This document shows positions 11,045 to 22,791 of a DNA stretch of 64,000 nt, piece by piece. Made by a program: the position numbers and the translations under genes. Under the pieces are notes generated by a model. It did not search any database. It was not told the origin of the DNA and saw only the letters and a list, made by a program, of their open reading frames with translations. The stretch covers positions 310,001 through 374,000 of the forward strand of contig JALQBC010000029.1 in assembly GCA_023375675.1 (NCBI GenBank), read 5' to 3'. Every line of letters starts with the position of its first letter. Position 1 is the first letter of the stretch. This DNA comes from Cytospora piceicola. Its lineage: Eukaryota; Ascomycota; Sordariomycetes; Diaporthales; Cytosporaceae.

Positions 11045-13332
11045 ATGGCACCAAGAGCAGCACCAGGGCTGCTGGGGGTCCTCCTCTGGACACTGCTCTG
11101 GATCCAGGTTGACGCGTTCTATATCCCTGGTACGTTGCGTTGAGGCGACAACCCACCTCTAACACGGACACACGCATTGCTGACAATCTCCGCCCTTGGA
11201 TGACAGGTTGGTCTGTTAAGTCGTACACCCAGAACGAACCTATACCTTTGATGGTCAACAAAGCATATTCAGACAACACCCAATTGCAATATGCCTATGA
11301 TGACCTACCCTTCGTCTGCCCTGCCACCGGTCACCACCACCCAGGCGCCGGTCTCCTCAGTGGACAGAGCATCTCGCTCAACCTCGGAGAGGTCCTCCGA
11401 GGCGACCGCATCGTCATTTCCGACCTCGAGCTTTCCATGATGAAGGACATGGAATGCAACATGCTGTGCAACCGGGAGGTCACAAGGCGGGACCTCAAGT
11501 GGGCGAGAGAGCTGGTTCGCGATGGATACGTCGTCGAATGGATCGTCGACAACCTACCTGGAGCCACGAGCTTCGTCACCGTCGACAAGACGCGTAAATA
11601 CTACGCTGCAGGCTTCAAGCTGGGATTCACAGACACCTCCTCTGGCAAGCCCCGTTACTTTCTCAACAACCACCACACCATCGTGATCCGCTACCGCAAC
11701 GCACCAGGGAGAGCTGGCGAGAGGGGAGAGAAGGTGATTGTCGGCTTCGAGGTGTATCCCAAGAGTATCGGACCTGCCAACAGGAGGAATAAGGACGGAT
11801 GCCCTTCAGATCTGCAGAACATCGAGCAGAGCTTTGAGCTGTATATGCCCCCAAACAAGACGGTAACCGACGCCTCGTACGAGCTTTACCCCCAGTCTTC
11901 CTACCACCCGGACATAGTCGAAGAGAACCTCAACGATGACGCAAGGATGACCATCCCTTACACGTACAGTGTTTACTTCCGGGAGGATGATACGGTTGAG
12001 TGGAACAAGAGGTGGGACCTATACTTTGTGAACCAGGAAGATGGCACTCGGATTCACTGGCTGGCCATCATCAACTCTTTCATAATTTGCGGCCTTCTTA
12101 CTGGCATCGTCTTGATGATTATGGCCAAGACGATCAGGACCGACATCAAAGGGTACAAGGAGTCTCGTGCGGAAGAGGGCAAGCTCAAGCTCAAGAGAGG
12201 CGCGCCAAGGACCCAACGGCTGTCTGAAAAGGCGCCCGGGTTGCTCGATCAGGACGGCGAAGCCAATCATGATGTAGACACCTCCTCGGATGATGAGGCT
12301 CTCGAAGACGTCACTGGCTGGAAACTGCTTCATGCTGATGCGTTCAGGGCACCAAGATATGGCTGGGTCCTAGCTCCGCTAGTGGGATCGGGCATGCAGC
12401 TACTGTTCATGGCCGTGAGTCTCGTGGTGCTGAGTGCTCTAGGAATCTTGAACCCGAGCCTGCGGGGCGGATTCATTAGCTTCGGCATCGGTCTGTTCGT
12501 CTTTGCTGGTCTGTTCTCTGGCTACTTCTCGGCCCGAGTGTACAAGACATTTGAAGGCCAGGACTTCCTTCGCAACGCCATGGTTACGGCTCTGCTCTTT
12601 CCTGGCTTGGCGTTTGGGCTTATCTTTATCCTGAACCTCTTCGTCTGGGCTCAGGCGTCGAGCACCGCAATTCCTTTTGGCACCCTCATTGCCCTCCTGC
12701 TCTTGTGGCTCTTCATCCAGCTTCCGCTCGTGTACGTTGGCTCTAGGTATGGCTACACCCGCGGCGGGGCTTGGGAGCACCCGACCAAGACCAGCCTGAT
12801 CCCGCGGCAAATTCCCCAGCAGGCTTGGTACATCAAGCGAACACGGTCCGTATTGCTTGCAGGCCTCATACCCTTTGCAGTGATCTTCATTGAGCTGCTC
12901 TTCGTCTTCCAGTCGGTCTGGTCGGACAAGTCCGGATATTACTACGTCTTTGGATTCCTGTCCGTCGTCTCGCTCATCCTGATCGTTACCGTTGCTGAGA
13001 CCACCGTTGTCACTATCTATATCCAACTTTGCAGTGAGAACTACAACTGGTGGTGGCAGTCTTTCCTGGTTGGCGGCGGCAGTTCGTTGTGGGTCTTCCT
13101 GTACTGTGTCTGGTACTACTTTGCGAAGCTGCACATCACGGGCTTTGTGAGCTCGATGCTGTTCTTCACGTACAGTTTCATGGCCTGCTTGGTGTACGGA
13201 CTGCTCACCGGAACGGTCGGGTTCCTGAGCGCGTATGCCTTTGTGAGGAGGATATACGGGTAAGTATCGAAAATTCTGGTGTCTTCGGGGATATTTGCTG
13301 ACTGTGGACTTAGAGCAATCAAAGCGGACTGA
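11045..13332 (+). CDS. TM9/EMP70 nonaspanin family membrane protein
   Basis: This is a transmembrane-9 superfamily protein of endosome/Golgi membranes, implicated in membrane-protein sorting and metal homeostasis. Exons 11045-11129, 11207-13259 and 13314-13332 give 718 residues. A signal peptide ends near DAFYIPG, and FYIPGWSVKSY is the family's mature N-terminus. The lumenal domain contains CPATGHHHPGAG, FGD-like LRGDRI, WIVDNLPGA and YAAGFKLGF. After one membrane helix and a cytosolic loop comes DDSGWK-like DVTGWKLLHADAFRAP, then eight hydrophobic segments including HPTKTSLIPRQIP. Reading straight on would stop at 13261, but a GTAAGT donor at 13260 and a TAG acceptor at 13311-13313 add a 19-nt last exon. 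It ends in IYGAIKAD, matching the K-x-D/E Golgi-retention tail typical of the family. The last exon is inferred from splice sites and family length. Confidence 0.93.
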
Positions 13333-14351
13333 TCGACTAATGAGGAACGCGCGAGGAAGTTATTGAGAAAGCCAAGCGATGATCAAGCGAGAAATGCGAT
13401 ATGAGCATGAGAAGCATGAGAAGCATGAGAGGCATAGGAGGCATGGGCAGGAGCGGGCAGATATAATGAATGACTGTGTGCTTCTTTGCATGAGTACCGG
13501 CGTACCATCTTGGACTTTTGGGGCAGATGGCTGGAACGGCGTTTGATGGTTGGAATAGGGTAATTGATGGTTGTGGTCAGGGGTGGGAACTCCCTCATGG
13601 CGTAAATGAGGTCAATGGAGTGCTCATAGTCAGGCCGCGGAGGGGTGGAGGAGGAGTTCACCAGGGGAAAGGTCCGTCAACCTTTTGAGGGATCGGTGAT
13701 GGTACCTTAGGGATGGTCGAGTCGAGGTCGATCATGTTGTATAAAGTTGGAATACCTTAATACATAGCCTCTAGTGTCTGATGGACTTTGTCGTTGTATA
13801 ATGCCCCTTATCATACATAGTAGCTCTCTTGTCTTGAACGGGACGTACTTGAGTGGAATGCAAGACATATAGATACAGTCCAGACTGTCTTGTCCTTTGC
13901 TTGTGACAGCTGACGTACGTGGTGGCTCCACACGTGCACCAGCGCTGATGTTGCATGCACGCACATGAAGCTGCCGCTGCGACTTGGCAGCAGACTGACG
14001 CTGAAGACACTAAAGCTGCTGCTATCTTGGCCAAGATGTTGAGTTTAATTGGTAGAGAAGAACCAACTGCATTTGAAAACTCGATATCCCGGTCTCGTTG
14101 AAGGTATCACGGAATAAACATACATATATACCACAGCAAATGGAACGAACATACATAGTACTTATCTCACATCATATCATGTTCCCCCGCCCTTCGTTCC
14201 GGCACCGGCCGCCCGGGCTGAATGCCGTCTCCTTTAAGAATGCGCGAGACTTCAGCTTCATTGAGCTCAAAACAGTACTTCACCTCCGAGCCTAAAGAAT
14301 AAGATCAGGGCACTCATTACCAATCCGCAAGGAAGGATATTACGGGGTAAA
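13333..14351. other. Intergenic region, no gene recognised
   Basis: This 1-kb gap contains a short imperfect tandem of GAAGCATGA / GAGGCATAG units at about 13405-13445, read as SHASHA on the minus strand. It also has simple AGCAT-rich sequence. No frame is supported as a gene. Confidence 0.5.
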
Positions 14352-16027
14352 ATGGACACTCAGGAGTTCAAGGACGCCGCCAAGGCCTCTATCGACCACA
14401 GTCAGTCTCGTCCGGCATCCACAGCCCAGCACCAGCAACCACAGGACACGTTACTAAACAGGCATGGGGGTGTGCAGTCGCGGACTACTATGAGAACATC
14501 ACAGACCACAACGTCGTCTCGCAGGTCGAGCCGGGCTACCTGCGCAGGGTGCTCCCCAGCTCGGCGCCCCAGGACGGCGAGGCGTGGGACGCGATCCGGA
14601 GGGACATCGACGCCAAGATCGTGCCGGGCCTGACGCACTGGCAGTCGCCCAACTTCCTCGCCTTCTTCCCGTGCCCGTCCTCGTACCCCTCCATCCTGGG
14701 CGAGCTCTACTCGGCCGCCTTCACCGGCGCCTGCTTCAACTGGGTCTGCTCGCCCGCCGTCACCGAGCTCGAGACCATCGTGCTCGACTGGCTCGCCCAG
14801 GCCATCGGGCTGCCCCGCACCTACCACTCCTCCGGCCCCACCCGCGGCGGCGGCGTCGTCCAGGGGTCCGCGTCCGAGGCCGTGCTGACCATGATGGTCG
14901 CCGCCAGGGACAAGTACCTCCGCGAGACGCTGCCCCCCTCTGCCGCCGGCGGGGAGGGCGAGGACGAGGAGGACGAGGAGCGGGAGGAGCTGGTCATGCG
15001 GAAGAGGAGCCGGATGGTCGCCCTCGGCAGCGCCTCGTGCCACTCGTCGACCAAGAAGGCCGCCCGGATCCTCGGCGTGCGCTACGCCGCCGTGCCCGCG
15101 CCCTCGGCCACGGGCTTCGCCATGACGGGCCCCGCGCTGGCCGGGACCCTGGCCGCGTGCCGGGCCAGGGGGTGGGAGCCCTTCTTCCTGACGGCGACGC
15201 TCGGCACGACCGACACGTGCGCCGTCGACGACTTCGGCGGCATCGCGGCCGCCCTGGACGAGCACGAGGCCGGCCTCGCGCCCGCCGACGGCGCAGCAGC
15301 AGCAGCAGCAGCAGCGGGTGGGGAGGACGCGCCGGCGCGGAGGAAGGGCGAGGTGTGGGTGCACGTCGACGCGGCGTACGCGGGGGCGGCGCTGGTGACG
15401 CCCGAGGCGCAGGAGGCGGCGGGGGCGCGGCACCTGGGCCGGTTCCACTCGTTCAACACCAACATGCACAAGTGGCTGCTGACCAACTTCGACGCGTCGT
15501 GCCTGTTCGTGTCGGACCGGCGGTGGCTCGAGGCGGCCATGGGGGGCGCGGAGCTGCACGTCTACCGCAACGCCTACAGCGACGGCGGCCTCGTGACCGA
15601 CTACCGGAACTGGCAGATCCCCCTGGGCCGGCGGTTCCGCTCGCTCAAGATCTGGTTCGTGCTGCGGAGCTACGGGGTCCGCGGCCTGCAGGCGTACATC
15701 CGGAGGGGCGTGGCCCAGGGCGAGCTGTTCGCCGGGCTGGTGGGGGCGAGGGGGGACCTGTTCGAGGTGCTGACGGGGCCGGCGTTCGCGCTGACCGTGT
15801 TCAGGATGGCGCCCGAGGGGGAGACGGAGGAGGGGAGGAACGGGCTGACGAGGAGGCTGTACGAGGAGGTCAACAAGACTGGCAAGATATGGGTCACGGG
15901 GACTGTGCTCGAGGGCAAGTTTGCTATCAGGGTCATGACCGCGAACCGCCTGACGGAGGAGGAGCATGTCAGGGCTGCTTTTGAGCTGTTCCAGGCTACT
16001 GCGGAGAGGATAATGATTGAGAAATAG
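14352..16027 (+). CDS. Aromatic-L-amino-acid decarboxylase (PLP group II)
   Basis: This PLP enzyme decarboxylates an aromatic amino acid such as tryptophan, tyrosine or DOPA. Exons 14352-14400 and 14478-16027 give 532 residues; the 77-bp intron splits an Ile codon just before ADYYENI. Family landmarks are in order: VEPGYLR, THWQSPNFLAFFP, SPAVTELE, QGSASEA, His about 205 in SCHSS (PLP stacking), ATLGTTDTCAVD, Asp about 314 in HVDAAYAG, Lys about 348 in NMHKWLL (Schiff base), and RNWQIPLGRRFRSLK. The loop tyrosine in LHVYRNAYS is kept, which favours decarboxylase over aldehyde-synthase chemistry. Two inserts are unusual, an acidic stretch near 175-190 and an alanine run near 290-297 coded by a CAG/GCA repeat. 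The exon is extremely G+C-rich compared with its neighbours. The substrate is not predictable from sequence. Confidence 0.92.
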
Positions 16028-16092
16028 ACGAGACGGTAGAGGATAGAGAGAGAGAGTGTGTGTGTTGGCGTTTGTTCAGTGCGTATAGATAG

Positions 16093-16093
<1 letters not shown>

Positions 16094-16130
<37 letters not shown>
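16094..16130. repeat. (TA)n microsatellite
   Basis: An uninterrupted run of about 18 TA units lies 67 bp after the decarboxylase stop codon, probably in its 3' UTR or terminator region. Confidence 0.9.
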
Positions 16131-16133
<3 letters not shown>

Positions 16134-16240
16134 CCCCGTACCTCTTCAGATATCCTGGTGCGCCTTCAGGATACATCACGCCTTATAGTTTGTCGCTCAA
16201 GTATTTCTCATAAAATTCGTAATCCAGTGTTGAGGCCACT

Positions 16241-16837
16241 TCACCAATCACTCGAGCGTCTCCTCGGTCTCGGTCGACTCCTGCGATCATGCAAGGCTCT
16301 CCTGCCCCTCTCATAATCGGAATCATCCCTCCCACGCCGGGGGTACCTCCCCTCGTCCTCCTCGTAGTCCTCCTCCAAGCTGTCATACCCACTCCTCTTC
16401 CTCCTCTCCCTCTCTCGTTCCCAGTCCCGATCCCAGGGGCCGGCCTCCCCCTTCTCCAACCGGTCACCCCTGGCCAACAGTCCGTCTCTCCTATCGCCGT
16501 GGCCTCCATCCCCATCCGTGTCAAATTGGTCGTAGTCGTCGTCGTCGTCGTTATCATCATCATCTCCTCTGTGCCGTCGTGACCTGCCCCTGTTCTCGCC
16601 TCTCCTCCCCCTCTTGCGCCCTTCCTCCTCCTCCTCCCTCTTCTTATGCTTCTCCTCGGCCTTCTCGACGTCCTTGCTGACGTCAAAGGCCAGAGTGAGG
16701 CCCACGAGGCCGAGGATCACGGGCGGGACCCAGCCGTACCCGTTCTCCTTCTCCAGTTGTTTCCGGGTGGCACGGTGCTCCGGGTGGGCGCGAGAGGGCC
16801 GCGGGTCGAGCGGCAGGAGCTTGCGGCTTCGGGCCAT
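16241..16837 (-). CDS. Conserved-looking small single-pass membrane protein with Arg/Asp/Glu-rich tail
   Basis: I do not recognise a named family. The frame from the ATG at 16837 encodes 198 residues in one exon; the frame is open further upstream but has no ATG there. The N-terminus is basic (MARSRKLLPLDPRP). A single hydrophobic segment lies at about residues 34-51 (YGWVPPVILGLVGLTLAF), followed by a heptad-like charged helix (DVSKDVEKAEEKHKKREEEE). The rest is repetitive Arg/Asp/Glu/Gly sequence with a run of Asp residues and WERERERRKR. The layout suggests a tail on one side of a membrane with nucleic-acid-like or polyelectrolyte character; no function is assigned. It converges with the decarboxylase, only 213 bp separating the two stop codons. 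The real N-terminus with a clean transmembrane segment argues that it is a true gene. Confidence 0.65.
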   Translation of the reverse strand: MARSRKLLPLDPRPSRAHPEHRATRKQLEKENGYGWVPPVILGLVGLTLAFDVSKDVEKAEEKHKKREEEEEGRKRGRRGENRGRSRRHRGDDDDNDDDDDYDQFDTDGDGGHGDRRDGLLARGDRLEKGEAGPWDRDWERERERRKRSGYDSLEEDYEEDEGRYPRRGRDDSDYERGRRALHDRRSRPRPRRRSSDW

Positions 16838-17920
16838 CTCGTCTTGTTTGTTTTGCTTGTGTTGTTTTTCTTCTTCTTTCTCTTTCTTTCGTCCTGGATC
16901 TATGTCGTTTGGGGCTTGGGCTTGGGGCACAGCAGTCCTTGTGTCGATCACGCAGATATACGAGGGCGTTGAGGGAAGGGGGCCCCAAGAGGAAGACAAC
17001 TAGGTAAGTAGGTAAGTAGCCGATGTGGTGCTACTGAGACGACGGGTGTAGTTACGGTTCAGACTTGGAATAGATAGTAAATAGTCATGAAGGGGTGCTC
17101 CTCAGAGTTGACGACGTTTGATGCACATGAACATACGTGTGAAGCAGAGCTTGGAAGTATATATACGAAAGTACACTATCCTGGGCAGTAGGAGATTCCC
17201 CGATGGATTTATATATCACACAGTTCCACGTTCCGTTGCCAATCTAGGGTTGCCAGACGACCATTCATCACAACCAACCAACCAACCAACCACAAAAGAC
17301 CAAACCAGGCATATAATTCGTTCAGACATGTCCACGAGGTCTCAGAGGGGGAAAGAATTGGCCCGGCGATGAGTGATGTCACCAAGCGGGGGGTAGAAGG
17401 TCTATCCAGCCCAGATGAGGTCAAGTGGTGAAGGGGAGGCGGTGAACCCCACAAATGCATTCCTCTCGTCTCGACCAGCCAGTCAGCAGTTACCATCAAT
17501 CCAGCTGTCATCCTCCCCTGCCTCCGACCGACACCGACCAGGGGCGAGATGCTATGACGTACCATGATCTAGATCTCATGCAACAGGTCACAACATGTAT
17601 GCATGTACTATGGTACGTACGTATACACTGGTACACATGACATGCACAGAAGAGCTGGGGCCGATCAGGTACGCAGGTACGCGTCCAGGAGGGGGTGTGT
17701 GTGCTAATGGTGCAGATGGATACTGGAAGCCTTTCGATTTTGTGTAACCGCAACGTACTGTTCATTTGTCCGTCGGGTAACATTCTATATGCAATACTGC
17801 GCCTGGCCTGCATCGTGTGCAACCACATGGCGTCAATGCCAACGTATCGCGGCTCAAGAAAGCCTGCAAGGTCTCGGACAAACCAGTTCCGCGCAAACCT
17901 CCTAGGATTGCTCCCTGGAT
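16838..17920. other. Intergenic region, no gene recognised
   Basis: The region is upstream of the small membrane protein and downstream of NTE1. It holds a TAGGTAAGTAGGTAAGTAG repeat at 17001-17019, a CCAACCAACCAACCAACCA tract at 17274-17292 and several GTACGTAC stretches. Nothing else is supported. Confidence 0.5.
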
Positions 17921-20900
17921 CTAGATACTCGCCCTCCTAGGCGCCATAGTCCTTCTCAGCGCCTTCTTGGCCTCCGTCTCTTCCTTCAGCGGCAGCAAGC
18001 CCTTTTCGGCAAGCTGCTGGAAGAAGTCCTGCCCAAACTTGTACCCTACCTGCGTGATCTCGTCGAACTTGCCAAAGTCGAGAGTACCGTAGTCATCAAC
18101 GGGCGGACGCATGTAAACGCACCCGGGCATGGTCTTGGCTCGTTCCAATGCTTCCACACTCGACACGTACGCGAGGCGGGCCTGGATCTCAGCCAATGTC
18201 GGAGGGTTGGGCGTGGGGGAGAACGGATTCCATCGGTTCCAGAAGGCCCACGCGCCTGAGAGCGTGTCGCCGTAGGATTGTGGCGTGTCGTCATCCAGGG
18301 AGCCGACGTCTATCGCGAAGATGGTATCGACACCCAGGGACTTCATGTGCGACACCGTCAGGTTGTCGATGTATCCACCGTCCAGCAGCATGCTGCCTTC
18401 ATCACAGAGAGGCGGAAGGAGACCAGCCAGGGACATCGATGCCCGGATATACCGCCAGGCGTATCCGCTGGTGTGAATCTCAGACCGACTCTTGCTGATA
18501 TTGGTGGTATTGCAGTAAAATTCGAGCCAGAAATCTTCAATCTGAGTCTTTTCGAATATCTTGAATATTCCCCGATTGAATTCGTGACCAGTCGTGTATG
18601 ATGCCGACGGGTACGTAAGGTCTAGCGCAAACCTCCACTTGCTGGCCATGCGGCCGGCGAATTTCTTTGCCAAGCCGAAGATAGGTACCACGTCCGCATG
18701 CCGGGCATACAGACCACCAATGAAGGACCCTATCGACGTGCCGCCAACAATATCGATCGGAACACCAGCTTCTTCCATGGCTCGAATGATGCCGACGTGC
18801 GCAATTCCTCGGGCACCTCCTCCGCCCAGAACGAGACCGACCGATCTGCCGCACAGTCGTCGTGCAAGACGATGGAAGTCACCCTTGAAAGGAGCGTCTG
18901 GTGAGTAGACAGGACTGTACCGAGCCTTCTTCGAGGTGTACTTCTGGATCTCAGCCTGCAGGATCTGCACTCGCTCTTTGATATTGAGACCAAGACGTTT
19001 GGGTGGAGGATGAATCGGCAGGTTCTGTGGTCGAATATCCATCTGCACGTGGAAATGGCCACCGTTGATCCACACTCTGTTCTTCAACCACGATCTCGTC
19101 AAGCCCGATACAGAGTATCTTTCAGCGTGAAGCAGCACCAAGATCTTCCTCGCGGTCGACTTCTGGCCCAACATGAATCGTTCGTACTCCCCTACTTCGG
19201 GCGAGCCATGTGCTAGCCCCACCAGGAGGATGCAATCAGCCTGAGTGATGCAAGTTTGTGTCCATGGAGAGTTCACGCTTGTATCTGACCAACAACCAAT
19301 GTTAGCAGTTGCTTGACCAAGCAGACGTGGACGGAAATTGGAGTCAAGGTTTGTGTTCAGGAAAAAATTAGAGTTAATGACCAGCATCGGCTTTGCAGGC
19401 CTTTGGGACATTGTGTGAAATTCTCATCATGACGGATAGTGGCAAGGGATCGGGGGGAATGTTCATCGCACATACCTGCTACATATAAGACTAGACCAAA
19501 CTTCTCTTCCAGGTCTGCCAGGTACTGAGACAGCCTCAGCTTTCCCATCTTGTTGAAGGCATTCTTTCCAAGGTGGTTGAGGATAGCAGATTGGTTGAGC
19601 GATGTTGCACCGTTGCGACTGCCAACTTGCTGGAGCGCAGTCAGGAGTCTGTTCCCAAAATCGACCACGGGGACGCCCGCAGTCACCGGAAGAATCGCCA
19701 CAGTCCGCAAGTTGAGCGTAGACGAGCTCTTGTTAACCGTGGCCCGGCTCTTTCCGTCTTTATACGTTGGAGGTTCGTCGACGAAGGTGCGCATCTTCGA
19801 GGCGATCATCTTGGAGATCTTGATGGTGATGCTCGGATGTTCCTGAGCCAGGCTGTTGAACAAAGTCCGGGGGAACTTCACAAGCTCAGTGTCCCGAATG
19901 GCGTGTAGTGTGCCGGATCGAGCGGACTCTGTCAATACTTCCAATTCTCCGACACTCTCGCCTTGGCCATACTCTGCCTTCACACTGACGCCGCCATCCT
20001 TGCGGTCTTCAACTAGCCGCATCCGCCCATTCAGCACCAGGTAGATGGCATCGCTCTCGTCACCTCCATGGAAGATAACTTGACCTGCGTTGACCGAAAG
20101 CCATTCCAAGGCGAAGTCAATATGGAGGATCAACGGCGGGAGTATACTCGTCAGCCTCTTCGCCATTGTCAGCAGCACGATGGGATATTTATCCACAATC
20201 CTTTCCAGGGATGCTCTGGGTAGGAAGCCCACATAGACATCTGTCTTGGCGACGACATCAATAAATGAGCGATAGGAAGACACAGTGCCGATGTAGCCCG
20301 CTAGTCCTCCGGGCTTGATGAGTGCCACGCTCTTCCGGCTCGTTCCTTTCCTGCGAGCATCGGTGCCACTTTGTCCCAACTCAGGCATCGAGAACAATGA
20401 AGGTGGCGTGTCTGGTCGACGCGGGGCGGGGAAGGGGCCTTCTTCCTCATCCCCTTCTTCAGGGCCTTGCAAAAGGTCCCTCGATTTATCTTCGCAGGTT
20501 GCGCACATGTCGAGGAAGCCGTCAATGACGTAGTACAGGCCCGGATTCCTTTCGCCCTGCTCGACAAGGACAGAGCCTTTTGGAAAGAATACAATCTCCA
20601 GCTCGTGCTTCATGTCATGAGCTAGAGCGTGGGCACTTGGGGGAGTGTGCGTGGTAAAGCCACCAGAGGTGACAGACTCGGTGTCACCATCAACAGATGC
20701 GTCGAATGGGTCCATGAAACCGAACGCATTGTTGGAAAAAACTGCCTTGTGGCGTCGTTGGTCATAAGAAACAAGTCTGGGAGAGCCTTCCACCGACTCA
20801 GCCCCGCGAGACCCTGTCCCATTCGAATCCAGGCCAATGGCTTTGAACATGCATTCCAGGATGGCTTCGCGGAATACATTGTCCTCGTCCAGTTGTTCCC

Positions 20901-22791
20901 TCTTATCGATGGAAATGCGCTGACTTGCGAAAGGATTGGTCGTCCTCTCTGAAAGCGGTGATGAGCTTTCCTTGCCTAGCGGGCGAAAAGCTTCGGACGG
21001 ACTGCTCCGGGGAGCGGATAGTTGCTTTGACGAGCGCCCGCCACTTCGTGCTTGCTGGATGTTGGCCAGAAGATCACCAGGACTAGGCACATCAATGGAA
21101 TTCCGCTCATGAGGTGGGAATATTGTGGAGGCAACCACTGAGCCCTTCATGGCTTGCAATACAGCCTCCTTGCGGAGACCGGCTGAAGACCTTCGGCGGC
21201 GACTAGCTGCAGCAGAGTTGTGTAGCGCAATGCCCTTCCTGGCCTCATCTTCTCCAATTCGCTCGCGCTCATGCTTGAACTTTTCCTTCAAACGATCCAA
21301 GGGGTCTCCTCTCAATGGATTTGGCAATTGAGACATGGTGTACTTGATCATGCTCCTTTCCGTCTGCAGTACCTCACCGCTGAGGCCCAAGTAGCTGAAC
21401 GCGGTCGCCAGGGTAACTCTCTGGAAGCGAGACAATATCAAGTGTACAATGTGCGATGTGGCCTTAGGATAGACCCTGATCAAGCGACGGAATGCACTGG
21501 CCGGGATGATGGCAATTGTAGTATCCACGGAAGCCCTGGCAATAATGTCTGGATGCGCTGAGTTCGTTTCACTGCGCTTGATTCCTGGCCGGGTTTTGCG
21601 GTGGGGATCTCCATGATGAGAAGGGGGAGGACCATCATCGAGCGACATCGGTGGGACAGTCGGTAGTGGGATGCCATGGGGCGGTAGAGCAGCGGGATCC
21701 TGGATCCGCACCTCTCGACTATCCACTGCATCTTCTGACTCGGAAGTGGTGGTAAATAACACAGAAGGGTCATTGGACCTTCGGAGGCCAGCACCAGAGG
21801 AGTATCTGGAGTGGCCACTTTGAGACATGGCAGGATTTGGTATCGACGTTTCATCATCGGTAAGGCGCAATTTGACGTCTTCGGTGAAAAGCGACATGAT
21901 GGTGAATAGTGAGGACATTGGAGCACCATTCCGGACTTCGGTGAGAAGCTGGTATGGTTGTTGTCCTGGACGATGCATATCTTCGTCATCGGTGTCGCTG
22001 AGTGAGTCCCACGAAGCTTCACTTTGGGGGACATTCCCAGGCGCGGCTCTGCCATTTCTGGCCGATTTGACGAAGATCTCGACGAGACCATCGACAACGA
22101 TACAAAAGCCTTGCTCATCTTCAAGGTTCAAAGTCTCGCCGGCTATCAACTTCCTGGTCTGCATGCTGCGTGTCAATTCGTGGAACACGGGTCTCTCCAA
22201 GTATCCAAAAATCTTGATGGCGCTCAAGAACTCGTCCAGGTAGCTGGCAAGGCCTGATTTGATCCCCTCGTCGTGCGTATCAGGAAACAGGTCAACCTCG
22301 GGTTCCTTCCTCTGGGGCTCTGGCGGGAGCCGCGAATACATGTTCAGATAGCGATATCGAACGACCCAGCTAACTCCGGAAAATATCAACGCTAATATTA
22401 TCATTCTACCAGATCATTAGCAGGAGAACTCGAGGACAATATATTTGGGGGGGGGGGGGCCGTTGGGAAGCGTTAAAAACCCGGGAGCTTACATTGTCGT
22501 GGCATTCATTGTGACCGTCAAACTGGAAGACAAAAAAGTAAAGATAAGTGTCGGAATCGATATGGTGGTAAGTTTGAGGGCGAGGTAGATGATGGTGGAC
22601 AGCAGTTGCAAAGTCCAAAGGATCAGCCTCGCAATCAGTCCTATCCATGAGAAAGAACCGTGGGCGACAACGACATCATTCGCGCGGGTTATGACTGAGG
22701 ACAGGGCCGGGTTGGGGCCTTCTGCGGCTCCGACGACGGTCGACAGAGCCGCAGAGACGGCGGTAGTAGTGGCGGTGTTTAGAGACTCCAT
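17921..22791 (-). CDS. NTE1: Lysophospholipase NTE1 (patatin-type, cNMP-binding domains)
   Basis: NTE1 deacylates phosphatidylcholine to glycerophosphocholine and fatty acids at the ER membrane. Exons (minus strand) are 22791-22493, 22405-19476 and 19284-17921, giving 1530 residues, the usual family length. The N-terminus has two hydrophobic segments ending [15 protein letters not shown], followed by [17 protein letters not shown]. Three cyclic-nucleotide-binding-like domains follow (around residues 150-400, 690-840 and 850-990), with [12 protein letters not shown] and [12 protein letters not shown]. The patatin domain has the oxyanion GGGGARG at about 1230, nucleophile Ser about 1260 in GTSIGS, and Asp about 1378 in LLDGGYIDN. 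The first intron (87 bp) contains a run of 13 G, the second is 191 bp. Frame joins restore NATT-I-MII and [12 protein letters not shown]. No defects were seen. Confidence 0.96.

Noticed and set aside
14402..15967. A 521-codon open frame on the minus strand
   Set aside because: It is the mirror of the G+C-rich decarboxylase, low in complexity (Arg/Pro/Gly/Val), with no start context or family motif.
16289..17003. Plus-strand frames over the small membrane protein
   Set aside because: They consist of runs of Ser, Val or Phe produced by the antisense of charged repeats.
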